Source of the DNA: Pyronema omphalodes
Lineage: Eukaryota; Ascomycota; Pezizomycetes; Pezizales; Pyronemataceae
DNA: 64,000 bases
Assembly: GCA_024516155.1 (NCBI GenBank)
Contig: JAJJXM010000041.1
Span: 132,001-196,000, forward strand
Direction: 5' to 3'
Positions 1 through 9,366 of the stretch are shown here, in pieces. Under the pieces are notes generated by a model. The model ran no database searches, had not been told where the DNA came from, and saw only the letters and a program-made list of their open reading frames with translations. Both the position numbers and the translations under genes were made by a program. The first letter of the stretch is position 1, and each line of letters starts with the position of its first letter.

Positions 1-110
1 AGGTTGCGGACAAAGTTGACCGGACCAATTGTGGGGTCGAAGGCGGTGATAGTGGAAGCATCTTGGATGTTAGCCCAGAGCTCATCGGTGAAGGTTTTGT
101 GGACAGGCAT
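1..110 (-). CDS. 5' start of an unrecognised ORF running off the left edge (possible GYP-C gag)
   Basis: The minus-strand ATG at 110 opens a frame that continues to the window edge (36 codons, beginning MPVHKTFTDELW). As the first sizeable ORF after the putative LTR and primer-binding site, it could be the element's gag. No motif is visible in the part available. Confidence 0.3.
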   Translation of the reverse strand, partial: MPVHKTFTDELWANIQDASTITAFDPTIGPVNFVRN

Positions 111-113
111 GAT

Positions 114-344
114 TTAGTGGCGGGGTACTGGGACAGTGAGGGTAAACAGGATTGAGCTGGAGTTTCCGGAGGTTGACGGTGGTTGGTATTTCCACAGGAT
201 TGCTAGGTAGCCGTATTCTTTGGCCAGCTGGAGGGCGATCTGGGCGTCTTCGTAGTAGGAGGTCGGGATACCAAATCTGAAGAACAGGTGTTCCGGACTG
301 ATCAAGGCAGGTTCGAATTCGCGGACCCAAGCGACTTTGTTCAT
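114..344 (-). CDS. Small unrecognised ORF in the GYP-C leader (76 aa)
   Basis: An ATG at 344, 21 nt after the putative primer-binding site, opens 76 codons ending in TAA at 114. The product is rich in aromatic residues (WVREFEPALI near the N-terminus, then FRFGIPTSYYEDAQIALQ). I do not recognise a domain. It stops only 3 nt before the next ATG (110), so it could be a short upstream ORF affecting translation of the following gene, or the first part of a gene interrupted by a frameshift. Codon use looks coding-like, but support is limited to the open frame and its position. Confidence 0.3.
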   Translation of the reverse strand: MNKVAWVREFEPALISPEHLFFRFGIPTSYYEDAQIALQLAKEYGYLAILWKYQPPSTSGNSSSILFTLTVPVPRH

Positions 345-365
345 GAACAATGACTACAGGAGGCA

Positions 366-376
366 GTTATCTTGAC
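366..376 (-). other. GYP-C putative primer-binding site
   Basis: Directly after the putative LTR end the minus strand reads GTCAAGATAAC. Ten of its 11 bases are complementary to GTTACCTTGAC inside the same LTR (plus-strand 669-679). This would fit the self-priming suggested for the other two elements here, but the single mismatch and uncertain LTR end make it weak. Confidence 0.25.
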
Positions 377-1063
377 TGGCAGTGTCAGGTATTCTTCAAA
401 TTCGCAAGCGAAGATCGGAATACACAGCAGCAACTCGGCAAGAATAAAGACACTCTTGGTGGTTTGTTCTGGGGTTCAAAGGCTATGGACTGCGTAGGTT
501 GGAGATTTGTTCGACAGAACGTAATGTAACGGGACAGGCTCGAGGGAACGTCCAAGGTACGCAGTGTTCAGGACAGAGGGCAAGAACAGGAACGTAGAGC
601 AAGAGGAGGAGATACTGGGAGGAGGAGGCAGAGGTCAAGACGAAGACAAGGCTGGAGGAGGAGGAGTTGTCAAGGTAACTAGATTGCTAACTGGACAAGA
701 CGTTCTGTAAAGAAGAAAGAAAAGGAAACGGACAGAGCGGAGGGAGAGCCCTCCTTATATACACAAATCCTCCTAAGAACAACCCAAACCCTGACAGGGT
801 TTTCAACCGAGCCAAGAACCTAAACAAAGAAGCCAAGAAACTAATGCATGTGATAACAATGTGACGCTTGTGCTGATGAAACGAACTAAGATAACTAAGA
901 CAGATAAGGAAGGTGATAAGGAAAGGATAGACTAGTGCGTTGCGGCTGCGAGGGTGGCTGTACTGGTGCTGACATATGATGTGGCGCAGCCCTGCGGCTG
1001 TGCTCTATGACTGTGCAGGCTGAGACAATCCAGAATACGGGTGACAATGCTGGAGCCGTGACA
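377..1063 (-). repeat. GYP-C putative 5' LTR (~687 bp)
   Basis: The minus-strand start TGTCAC at 1063 and end CA at 377 give the TG..CA termini usual for LTRs. A TATA box lies at 761-753, followed by a pyrimidine-rich stretch typical of a fungal transcription start. The boundaries are inferred from one copy, because the second LTR is not in the window. Confidence 0.45.
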
Positions 1064-3940
1064 CCGGATTCCCTTGATGGACGGAAAGGTTCCGCCGTTC
1101 GAACCCCTGCGAGCCCTCGATGAAGAACGTCTGCGAGTACTGAGGGATTACTTGGAAGAGAATGAAAAGAGGGGTTGGGTCCGACGGTCGACGTCTCCAG
1201 CGGGAGCCCCCATCCATTTCGTTAAGAAAAAGGATGGTACTTTACGGTTATGCGTCGACTACCGACGACTCAACGAAATCACAATCAAGGATCGCACCCC
1301 ACTCCCGCTGATAGGGGAAGCGTTGGATAGACTTTCCAACGCCAAGATCTATACCAAATTAGATGTGCGAGATGCATACCATAACCTCCGAATAGCCACA
1401 GGAGATGAATGGAAAACTGCGTTCCGTACCAAGTACGGTCTATACGAGTATTTGGTGATGCCATTTGGTTTGACAAATGCTCCGGCTTCGTTTCAACGAT
1501 GGATGAACGAAGTCTTAAGTGATTACCTCGACATCTTTTGCATCGCCTATCTCGACGACATATTGATCTACTCAGATAATATGGAGGAACATCGAAAGCA
1601 CGTCCGTATGGTCTTGGAGAGGTTAAGGGACGTAGGACTCACCCTGAAACCCTCGAAATGTGAATTCCACACGAAAAAGACGGAATACCTGGGATACATC
1701 ATCTCCCCCACAGGGTTGCAGATGGACCCCGAGAAAATTAGGGCGGTTAAGGAATGGAAGGAACCGGTAAATGTGAAGGGAGTCCAGAGTTTCCTTGGGT
1801 TCGCCAATTTCTACCGTCGATTCATCCGGGATTTCAGCAAGATCACCACGCCATTGACACGATTGACGAAGAAACAGGTACCCTGGGAGTGGAATGACGA
1901 GACACAACGGGCCTTTGAGCAACTCAAAACGGCAATGATATCCCAACCGATCCTGCAACATTTCGACCCGGATCGGCCGCTCACCCTGGAAACAGACGCC
2001 TCAGACTATGCCATCGGGGCAGTCTGCTCACAACCCGACGACTCCAACGTACTGCACCCCCTTGCCTATTTTTCAAGAAAATTAAAAGAAGCGGAGCTCA
2101 ATTACGACATCCACGATAAGGAGCTCCTCGCAATAGTGGAAGCCTTGGACAAATGGTCGACATACTGCAAATCAACAAAACACAGTATCCGGATACTGTC
2201 AGACCATAAGAATCTAGAGTATTGGCAAACGAAGAGGGATCTCAACCTCCGACAGGCCCGATGGGCGGAACAACTGGCCAACTATGACTTCACGATCACG
2301 TATCGTCCGGGGAAGTTGGCAGGAAAACCCGACATATTGTCCCGAGAGTCAGGAGACTCCCCCTGGGAAGGGGAGATGAAGCACCGGCAGAACCGAAGCC
2401 GAGTCCTCCTTCCCCAGGAAGTCTTTCATGTGAACGGGACACAGTTGATAAGACTCACCCCGGACACCCCCCTCATTACCAAAATTCGGGAAAAAACGAA
2501 GACCGATACAGAACTCCAGGAGGTAATCCGCAAACTTCGGGAAGGGATAACCCGAGACAATAGGGTCCCCTTGGGGTTATGCGAGGAAAAGGATGGGTTA
2601 CTCCTATACGAGGGATTGATATGGGTCCCGGACGACGACGACCTGAGGTTACAAATTTTACGACAACATCACGACTCCCAGGCCGCGGGGCATCCGGGAA
2701 GGGCAAGGACATTGGAGTTGGTCAGCCGAAATTTTTATTGGCCACAACAACGGCAGTATGTGACTCGATATGTCGACTACTGTGATACCTGTAAACGTAT
2801 CAAGCCCATTAAGCACGCACCTTCGGTCTCTTACGACCGTTACAGATTCCAGAAAGACCATGGGAATCCATCTCCATGGATTTTATCACGGGTCTTCCGG
2901 AGGATGGGGGAATGAATGCGATATGGGTGATTGTGGACCGCTTGACGAAGATGGCACACTTCGTAGCATGTAAGGATACTATGGGACCCAGGGAACTTGC
3001 GGACGGGTTCCTCACACATGTGGTACGGGCCCATGGACTCCCCAGCAGCATCATCTCGGACCGGGGGTCCCTATTCACCTCTCAGTTCTGGAAGAGGGTT
3101 ATGGAGGCAATGGGGACGACGAGGAACCTGAGTACGGCGTTTCACCCAGAGTCCGACGGACAGACAGAGAGGGTCAATGCGATCCTCGAACAATACCTCA
3201 GGGCGTATTGTAACTATCAACAGGACAATTGGAACCAACTCCTTCCTATGGCGGAGTTCTGCTACAACAATTCCCGCTCAGGAACGACCAAGGTGTCCCC
3301 CTTCTTTGCAAATTACGGATATCATCCCCGTTTTACCCAGCCGCTGGGTGAAGTCGCGGAAGGAAACCCCGAGGTCTCCAAATATGTTGGCGCCCTCAAC
3401 CGACTTCACGAGAATCTGAGGGCGGAGGTCCACTATGCCCAGACGGCTCATGCAGAACAGGCGAACCGGCATCGACACCCGGATCCGGTCCTTCGAGTGG
3501 GAGATCGGGTCTGGCTGAAGAGGAAGAATGTGAAAACCACCCAACCCTCCAACAAGCTCGATTACAAGCTATTGGGGCCCTACACTATCTTGTCTAAGGT
3601 AGGGTCGCGAGCTTATAAGCTGGACCTCCCCCCAAACGCAAAAATCCATCCAGTATTTCACATCTCCCTTCCAGAACCCTCTCAACCTACTTCGACAACC
3701 ATCCCAGGCCATATTCAGCCCCCTCCGCTACCGATTGTCCTCGACGACGAGGAAGAGTGGGAAGTTGAGGAAATAGTGGATTCTCGACGCCACCGGGGTC
3801 AGATACAATATCGAGTTAAGTGGACTGGTTTCCACGACCCCAATACGACCTGGTACCCCGCCGACAATTTCCAAAACTCCCCCGACGCCATCACCCAATT
3901 CCACCGCAGGTACCCGAATAAACCTGCTCCACAGCTGTAA
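1064..3940 (+). pseudogene. pol: GYP-A(+) pol (RT-RNase H-integrase-chromodomain), frameshifted
   Basis: The order of domains is: reverse transcriptase with the YLDD catalytic box at 1548-1559; RNase H (TDASDYAIG about 1995-2020); integrase with an H-H-C-C zinc domain (C..C near 2780-2800), the D,D,E core (MDFITGLP about 2876; SDRG about 3055; HPESDGQTERVN about 3145-3180); and a C-terminal chromodomain (EVEEIVDSRRHRGQIQYRVKW, about 3765-3825). Compared with the intact copy, one base is missing in the C run near 2818-2822, between the integrase zinc domain and core. This splits the frame into 1064-2915 and about 2876-3940. The 5' end is lost to the GYP-C insertion, so no functional polyprotein is expected. 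The stop at 3938-3940 overlaps the ORF3 start. Confidence 0.92.
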
Positions 3941-4989
3941 TGGACGATAGAACGAACTCCGAGGACCCCCCGTCCTCTTTGGGCTGGTACCGAACCCCTA
4001 ATCCCCCGGCAGAAAAGAAATCCCCCCACCCCACGATCCCGCACGCAGAACTACATTGGTCGTTCTGCAACAACGACTCCTGCTCCATTCACCTCCAATC
4101 GAAATTAAACAACAATCATTTCCCAGCGGTGGCGCAAGCAATTGCGGCACGCATAAAAAAATCATGTAGCTGCGGGCAGCTACATGACCCCGAGTTAGAA
4201 TGGGTGATCCGACACCGGAGGATGGACCCGCAAAAGGCCTGCAAGGCATGGCAGAAAGGGAAGAGACTCTGTAATGTGTGTAAATTCCTGGTCAACAAGG
4301 ACGGACACGACCAGAGATGCGGTATCAGAGGATGGAAACCCCCCACGGAGACCCCGGCAACGATACCACCCGCCAAGAACGAGCCCGGGACAGGAAAGGA
4401 GCCTCCCGTCCCTACGGAAAACCAGGAAAACGAACCACCCCGTCCCCGCGAACTGGAATCGGAGGACTCGACCATCCCTACGATCCGACACCAACTCCCA
4501 GTGATTATGATGACGGGACCCTCAGACCACGAGAGGGTGGCAATCAACCTGTCTTTCTATCAGACAGCAGAGCCGGAACAGCGTCTCCCCACCGTCGACC
4601 TGACATCCGCCCCTTGTTCGGATCCCCCGGAGCCCCCCGCCTCAGGGCACCAACAAGATCAAATACCCCCGTTCTCCTCAGGGCACCAACAAGAACAAAT
4701 AACGGCGCCCCCCTTAGGACACCAACAAGAGCAAATACCGCCTTATGTCCTCGAGGACATCACCCAGGACGTCGTACGTCGCCGACGTCGGGGAAAGCAG
4801 TATCGGGGACGGTCCCCCATCCGGAGGCCCGCGTTGAGGACTGCCAGCGGCCTCGCCGGAGTCTCGGCCTGGAGGGGGGGGCTTATGTCACAACGCTCCC
4901 GTGACATGCTCCTGGCCTCCGCCGTCACCACCGCAGGGCTATGGGTGATCGTCATCACCCTAGCAACCTGCTACGCTGTCATGAAGTGA
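3940..4989 (+). CDS. GYP-A ORF3: accessory protein with Cys/His region, GHQQ repeats and C-terminal membrane segment (349 aa)
   Basis: The ATG at 3940 shares its A with the pol stop (TAATG), an arrangement known to permit termination-reinitiation. Residues about 30-125 contain a Cys/His-rich block (HWSFCNNDSC..IHL; SCSCGQLH; CNVCKFL...HDQRC) that could bind zinc. Residues 130-260 are Pro/Glu-rich and presumably disordered. About residues 225-268 carry three copies of GHQQ(D/E)QI. An Arg-rich patch (VVRRRRRGKQYRGR) precedes a single hydrophobic segment (about 325-347, LLASAVTTAGLWVIVITLAT). The last about 34 codons lie inside the 3' LTR. The predicted protein matches the copy at 18286-19335 closely. 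Function is unknown. An envelope-like role is conceivable from position and the membrane segment, but there is no signal peptide, furin-like site or fusion peptide. A membrane-tethered nucleic-acid-binding accessory protein is equally possible. Confidence 0.75.
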   Translation: MDDRTNSEDPPSSLGWYRTPNPPAEKKSPHPTIPHAELHWSFCNNDSCSIHLQSKLNNNHFPAVAQAIAARIKKSCSCGQLHDPELEWVIRHRRMDPQKACKAWQKGKRLCNVCKFLVNKDGHDQRCGIRGWKPPTETPATIPPAKNEPGTGKEPPVPTENQENEPPRPRELESEDSTIPTIRHQLPVIMMTGPSDHERVAINLSFYQTAEPEQRLPTVDLTSAPCSDPPEPPASGHQQDQIPPFSSGHQQEQITAPPLGHQQEQIPPYVLEDITQDVVRRRRRGKQYRGRSPIRRPALRTASGLAGVSAWRGGLMSQRSRDMLLASAVTTAGLWVIVITLATCYAVMK

Positions 4990-5680
4990 AGGGATAGGGT
5001 TAGGGCAAGGGGCTGGGCCCCTTGCCGAGGATTTTCATATGTTCGGAGTTATTTCTTATTTGGATTTCTTTTAGGTATCACGGCGGCTAGGAAAATGTTG
5101 GAATCTTTTACTTCTCTCTTTTGGTATGTACTCTTTCTTTACTATTTGGAATTACGGCGGTTAGCCAGGAAGTTATCTCTTTCGGTATGTACTCTTTCTT
5201 TGCTATTTGGAATCACGGCGGTTAGCCGGTAGTTATCTCTTTTGGTATGTACTCTTTCCTTGCTATTATTATTATTTGGAATTACGGCGTTTAGTTATCT
5301 TGCTTTCTTATTTGGAATTACGGCGGTTGGCAAATGTTGGGGAATGTTGGTCATGTATGTAGTTATCACGGCGGTTAGCATTGGGAGCATTCTCCGCAGG
5401 CGGAGAATGCTGAGTCACGAGTCATGAAGGAACAAGTATAAGAGGAGGAAATTTGTATGTAGTTTATTTCTTCACGCAATCAAGTTTCTATTTACCACAA
5501 TCCTATCTACAAAAGTTCCCTTGTGATATCCCATCTCGCCAAACTCACCTGTGATTTCCCAAGCCCACAAACCCTTGCCCATTCCCAACTTACCAGCCTT
5601 ACCTAACCCGCCGCCGCCCTCCTCGCCGCCGAAAACCCCGCGCTGCCTGTCGTCAGTACCCGTGGATACGGATTCTGATA
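4886..5680 (+). repeat. GYP-A(+) 3' LTR (795 bp)
   Basis: It begins TGTCACAACG directly after a G-rich polypurine tract (about 4871-4881) and ends GATTCTGATA, so the termini are TG..TA rather than TG..CA. It matches both LTRs of the minus copy over its whole length, apart from a few substitutions. U3 holds imperfect tandem units with the motif GGAAT(T/C)ACGGCGGTTAGC and GGTATGTACTCTTTC (about 5080-5350), a 24-bp palindrome, a TGAGTCA site and a TATA box. The first about 100 bp encode the ORF3 C-terminus. Confidence 0.93.
5387..5484 (+). promoter_or_regulatory. GYP-A LTR promoter: palindrome, bZIP-type site, TATA box, predicted start
   Basis: In order: a perfect 11-bp-arm palindrome GCATTCTCCGC-AG-GCGGAGAATGC (5387-5410), TGAGTCA (5411-5417, the consensus for Gcn4/AP-1 type bZIP factors), TATAAGA (5437-5443), and ACGCAATCAAG (5474-5484), which is complementary to the element's primer-binding site. 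If priming is Tf1-like, transcription starts at 5474, 37 bp after the first base of the TATA box. The same block occurs in both LTRs of GYP-A(-). Confidence 0.6.
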
Positions 5681-7848
5681 AACAGCCATTACAAACACAT
5701 GGCTCGTGCGGAGGAACTCGTACGCCTAATAGAGGAAGAAGGATGGTGCTTGGCGAACACCCCGGACACTCCCACATACTATTACAAGACAGGACGAGGA
5801 TCCTCAGTCCTAGACCTCACACTGTCATCGCCCGCCATGGCAAACGCAGTTCAAAATTGGTGCATAGACGACGAAGCAGCGACGGGTTCGGACCACGAGG
5901 TCATCAGATTTCAAATCCGATCCCAACACCCGGATATCGAGTACGTCGACCAGCAACCACGCTTGAATTGGAAGCGCACCAACTGGGACGAATTCTCCAG
6001 CGCACTCCTCCAACTAACGGCAGAGCTCTCCCCGACATGGCACTCCTACAAGTCCAACCCAACGAAAGCGAACCAGGATGAGTGGGCAGCCTCGATCCAA
6101 AAAGCCATCGCCCAAGCCGCACGAACAGCAACCCCTCTCGTCCAGTATTCCCCCCGAGCAAAACGATGGTGGACTCAAGAGCTGAAAGACACGAAGGCGG
6201 CGATGTCTCAGGCTAGAAAGAGGTGGAAACTCTACAGATCCGAGGACGCTCTGAACGCCTACCGCAGCTTCAGAAACGCCCACTACAGAGCTGTACGACA
6301 CGCCAAAGACAAGCTCTGGAAAGAATACTTCTCCCAGGCAGAGGGTCAGGATATATGGGCAGCTTTCAGATATACCAATCCCCGAAAAACACAACTAACC
6401 CCCCCCATCACCAAGACAGAAAACGGCGTCACTACAACCCATACCGACTTCCCCGGTAAAGTGACAGCTTTCCAAGCTCTCTTCCCCCCCCCCCCCCCCC
6501 ATCCGCCCCAATTAACCCCCCCGCTAACAACAAAACCCCCCTTCCCTGGACCATGTTCACTGAAAAGGAAGTTGCCCTCGCCATCTCGTCCTCGTCACCT
6601 AAGAAAGCCCCGGGACCAGATGGGATAACATTCCTGTGCCTTCGACGAACGATGGAAGTCATCCCGAAAGAACTAACAACTTTGTATGCCACGTTAGGGG
6701 AAATAGGTTACCAGCCGAAATGCTGGAGGGAAGCTACCACGGTAGTTATTCCAAAACCTAACAAACCCGACTACAGCTCCATCAAAGCCTACCGACCCAT
6801 AGCGCTCCTAAATTGCATGGGAAAAGTACTAGAAAAATTGATGGCCTCCAGACTTAGCCAAATCGCCGAAACACAGGACCTATTGCACGACGACCAAATC
6901 GGCGGGCGTCCGAAACGATCAGCCATAGACGCAGCTATGGCGCTGACTCACGATATCGCAAGCCACATGCGACAAAAATCAGTAACATCAACCATTTTTC
7001 TTGACGTCCGCGGGGCCTTCGATAACGTCTCAGCGACGAGACTAACGGCAACCATGCGCAATCTGGGATGCCCGACGCCGGTGGTCCGCTGGTGTGAATC
7101 CTTCCTCAACGACAGAACGACAGCCCTCTCCTTTGACGGAAAAACAGACATTCAAAGACCGATTCGCACTGCTATCCCCCAGGGCTCTCCCGCCTCCCCG
7201 ATTCTCTTCCTAATCTACCTTCGCCCACTCTTCGACGCCCTCAACCATCACAACCCCTCCTTATGGACCCCCAGTTACATCGATGATGTAGCAATAGTAT
7301 GTCACGGTCGATCACGCGAAACGAACGCCCGCACCCTTGAAGCAGCAGCAAAAGTCGCTTTTCGGTGGGCGCACAACAATGCGGTGGCGTTCGACGACTC
7401 GAAGTCGGAAATGCTGCACTTCCACCGAGCACAGAAAGACGACATCAATGACTCGATCTGTGTGACACTACCAAACGGAACTCGAGTCTCCCCGGGAACA
7501 CCCAACGGCAAGAAGGACGTAGTCCGCTGGATCGGAATCTTCTTCGATAGAAAACTGTCCTTCAAACATCACGTAGAAACAAGACTAATGCATGCCTCTA
7601 GGACCTTCAATGCCCTCCGCAGCCTCGCTCGGTACGAAACTGGCTTGTCACCTGCGTCGGTACGCACTCTTTACCGATCCTGTGTCCTATCGAGGGCCGA
7701 CTTTGGTGCAGAAATTTGGTGGTCCGGTCAGAAATCTTTCGAACGGAAACTACAGTTACAACAAAACAAAGCCATACGACGCATACTCAACGCCTTCCCC
7801 TCAACTCCCATCCCCGCCCTACATAACGAAGCTGCACTGCCACCAGTG
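5681..7848 (+). pseudogene. LINE1 ORF2 piece 1: endonuclease C-terminus and reverse transcriptase
   Basis: The frame starts directly at the GYP-A LTR edge (codons for N-S-H-Y) and aligns with LINE2 ORF2 from about its residue 155. It contains the endonuclease SDH motif (ATGSDHEVIRF, about 5880-5910), then RT with KAPGPDG (about 6606-6626), LDVRGAFDNVSA, IPQGSPASP and YIDD at 7276-7287. A 17-base C run at 6484-6500 coincides with a frame change between the endonuclease-side frame (open to 6628) and the RT frame (open from before 6553). Homopolymer slippage is the likely cause. The piece ends at 7848 inside the codons A-L-P-P-V, where GYP-B is inserted, and continues at 16792. Confidence 0.9.
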
Positions 7849-9257
7849 TGTCACACCCTATAATGTGTGAAGATAGAATTGGTATCATATATAACGCTAT
7901 GGAGAATATGGCAAACTCGACAGGAGAATGAATAATTGAGTTAGTATCCCGGGCCGGAACCCCCAGAGGAGCTCCGGCTAGCCACGTCACGTGATTCGTG
8001 ACTTTCCGGTAGGACCTCACGAGGATCCCGGCCCGAGGCGTCGAAACTATTATCCACTGTCAGTTTGGGAGGACTCAGGACGGAGAAGGGGAAAGGAACA
8101 CTTACCTCAAGGGTGTCGACTTACCCTTGAGACAACTACGAATGACGCTGATGGAGAACGAAGAAGACGACGAAAGGTCACCTCCTTATACCTGAGGAGT
8201 GTTCGGCAATACACGGCTACGATAGGGGCTGCATAGGAACAGGAGATTCCAAGAGGATGCAGATGCGGCGCAAGGATATCATCCGGTGTTACTAGTTGGG
8301 TGAACAGTGGGGCGAGAGATAAGGCAGAGTCTAGTCAGCAAACAGGAGTGGAATGCAGGACAAGGGTCAACAGTGCATTAGCATGAGACAACGTCCAGCA
8401 GGGAACCCCACTCAGGAAACCTGTTTGATGAAACTGATATGACGCGTCCTTGGGCCTAGAGCTGGCAACTTGGAAACAATACGGCGTTTGCTTCCACACC
8501 AGGGTGTGGCTGCGCGCAAGTGCGCGCAGGTGGGGCACATATGACATCACACAGGAATGTGACGGGGCAGTGCGCTCCGGTAAGGCAGGGTATGCCTCAT
8601 GATGTCAGTGACCTCTACTTGCAATCGAGATTCTCTAGGGAGATCTATGATGGCGCGACTCATACGATAAATGACTCATGCGTCATTATCACAGGAGTTC
8701 ATGCATGATGCAGTCAGACGGAGTTGCCCTCCGGTGTGACTCATAACCCCAGCACCTCATTGGAAGGTGTGGTAGTACGGTGAGCTATTTCAAGGATTAA
8801 TCTGACCAGGGCGAGCATTATGCAAGTGAGCAATTAATTTAATTGCGCGCTTAGTATGATGCAAGCCTCAGCAAATGCGTCACAGCTTTGACCCATGTCT
8901 TATCTCCTAAGCTCAGTTTGGCAGTTGGTCCCCCAAGGAAGGCTGGGCGAATTTGTAGACGAAAGTCTATAAAAGACCCTATGTCTTTCCTCTGTCTCCT
9001 CCATCATCATCCATTGATCCTATACGCGACGATACCAAATCTACACCAGCGAAAACCTCCGAAGACAACCCTTAAGTTTATTCGGCCTGTGATCGATTGA
9101 TTTACTTCCTAGCTTTATCTTTGGAATACCTCTATTAGTTCTTAGGAACGAAGTGTCTGTTTGTCTTGAGAACGAAGTGTTTGTCTACCCTAGGACGAAG
9201 CACTTGGAAGGACGATCGAAAAGCCTCTGCATAGTTAGGACTGTGCCCAGGTTCACA
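7849..9257 (+). repeat. GYP-B 5' LTR (1409 bp)
   Basis: It starts TGTCACACC and ends GGTTCACA (TG..CA). Within it lie two TGACTCA sites (8672-8678, 8737-8743), a TATAAAAG box (8968-8975) and CCTTAAGTTTAT (9070-9081), complementary to the bases just after the LTR. Short open frames inside it look fortuitous. Confidence 0.95.
8672..8975 (+). promoter_or_regulatory. GYP-B LTR promoter: two TGACTCA sites and TATA box
   Basis: Perfect TGACTCA heptamers occur at 8672-8678 and 8737-8743. The TATA box TATAAAAG is at 8968-8975, followed by a pyrimidine-rich region (CTTTCCTCTGTCTCCTCC, about 8987-9004) suitable for initiation. The same sites are in the 3' LTR. Binding by a bZIP factor is inferred from the motif only. 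Confidence 0.5.
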
Positions 9258-9259
9258 CT

Positions 9260-9271
9260 ATAAACTTAAGG
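9260..9271 (+). other. GYP-B primer-binding site, possible self-primer
   Basis: ATAAACTTAAGG begins two bases after the 5' LTR and is the exact reverse complement of CCTTAAGTTTAT at 9070-9081 within the LTR. I did not recognise the TGG start usual for an initiator-tRNA-Met binding site. Self-priming is known for the Tf1/sushi group of chromoviruses. Here the complementary segment lies about 100 bp after the TATA box, so it may not be at the very 5' end of the RNA. Confidence 0.5.
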
Positions 9272-9366
9272 CTACAAGCTACCAAGTTTATTAATCGATA
9301 CGAATACGAAAAGACCCTCTTCTAGGGCAAGCAATCTCAATTTCCGACAGTACCTTCTATTCAGCA

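Larger units (their letters stand above)
1..1063 (-). mobile_element. GYP-C: left-truncated LTR retroelement (5' end only), minus strand
   Basis: The sequence between the window edge and 1063 is unrelated to the GYP-A element that resumes at 1064 in mid-pol. Read on the minus strand it starts TGTCACGGC at 1063, has a TATATAAGG box at 761-753, a plausible LTR end (..TGCCA) at 377, a putative primer-binding site at 376-366 and open frames below 344. This is the layout of a 5' LTR, leader and first gene of an LTR retrotransposon running leftward out of the window. The junction lies exactly where GYP-A homology stops, so GYP-C most likely inserted into GYP-A(+). The other LTR and the target duplication (expected 5 bp, starting CCGGA at 1064) would be outside the window. 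Superfamily is not determined: no protease, RT or integrase is visible. Confidence 0.6.
1064..5680 (+). mobile_element. GYP-A(+): Ty3/gypsy chromovirus, 3' portion
   Basis: It is near-identical to the complete minus-strand copy at 17595-25233, starting inside pol (just before the RT domain) and running through integrase, chromodomain, ORF3 and the 3' LTR. The 5' part (LTR, gag, protease) is missing because GYP-C begins at 1063; it may lie further left. The 3' LTR ends at 5680 and LINE1 coding sequence begins at 5681, so this copy sits in LINE1. The right-hand target repeat would be AACAG (5681-5685), with the partner outside the window. Pol carries a frameshift, so this copy is non-autonomous. 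Confidence 0.9.

Noticed and set aside
4317..4904. 195-codon frame inside ORF3 (also 18371-18958)
   Set aside because: It overlaps ORF3 in another frame and has the Pro/Arg/Gly-rich composition expected of a shadow. ORF3 fits the gene layout and TAATG start better.
3940..4989. ORF3 as a true retroviral-type envelope gene
   Set aside because: No signal peptide, cleavage site or fusion peptide is visible. Only its position and one membrane segment resemble env.
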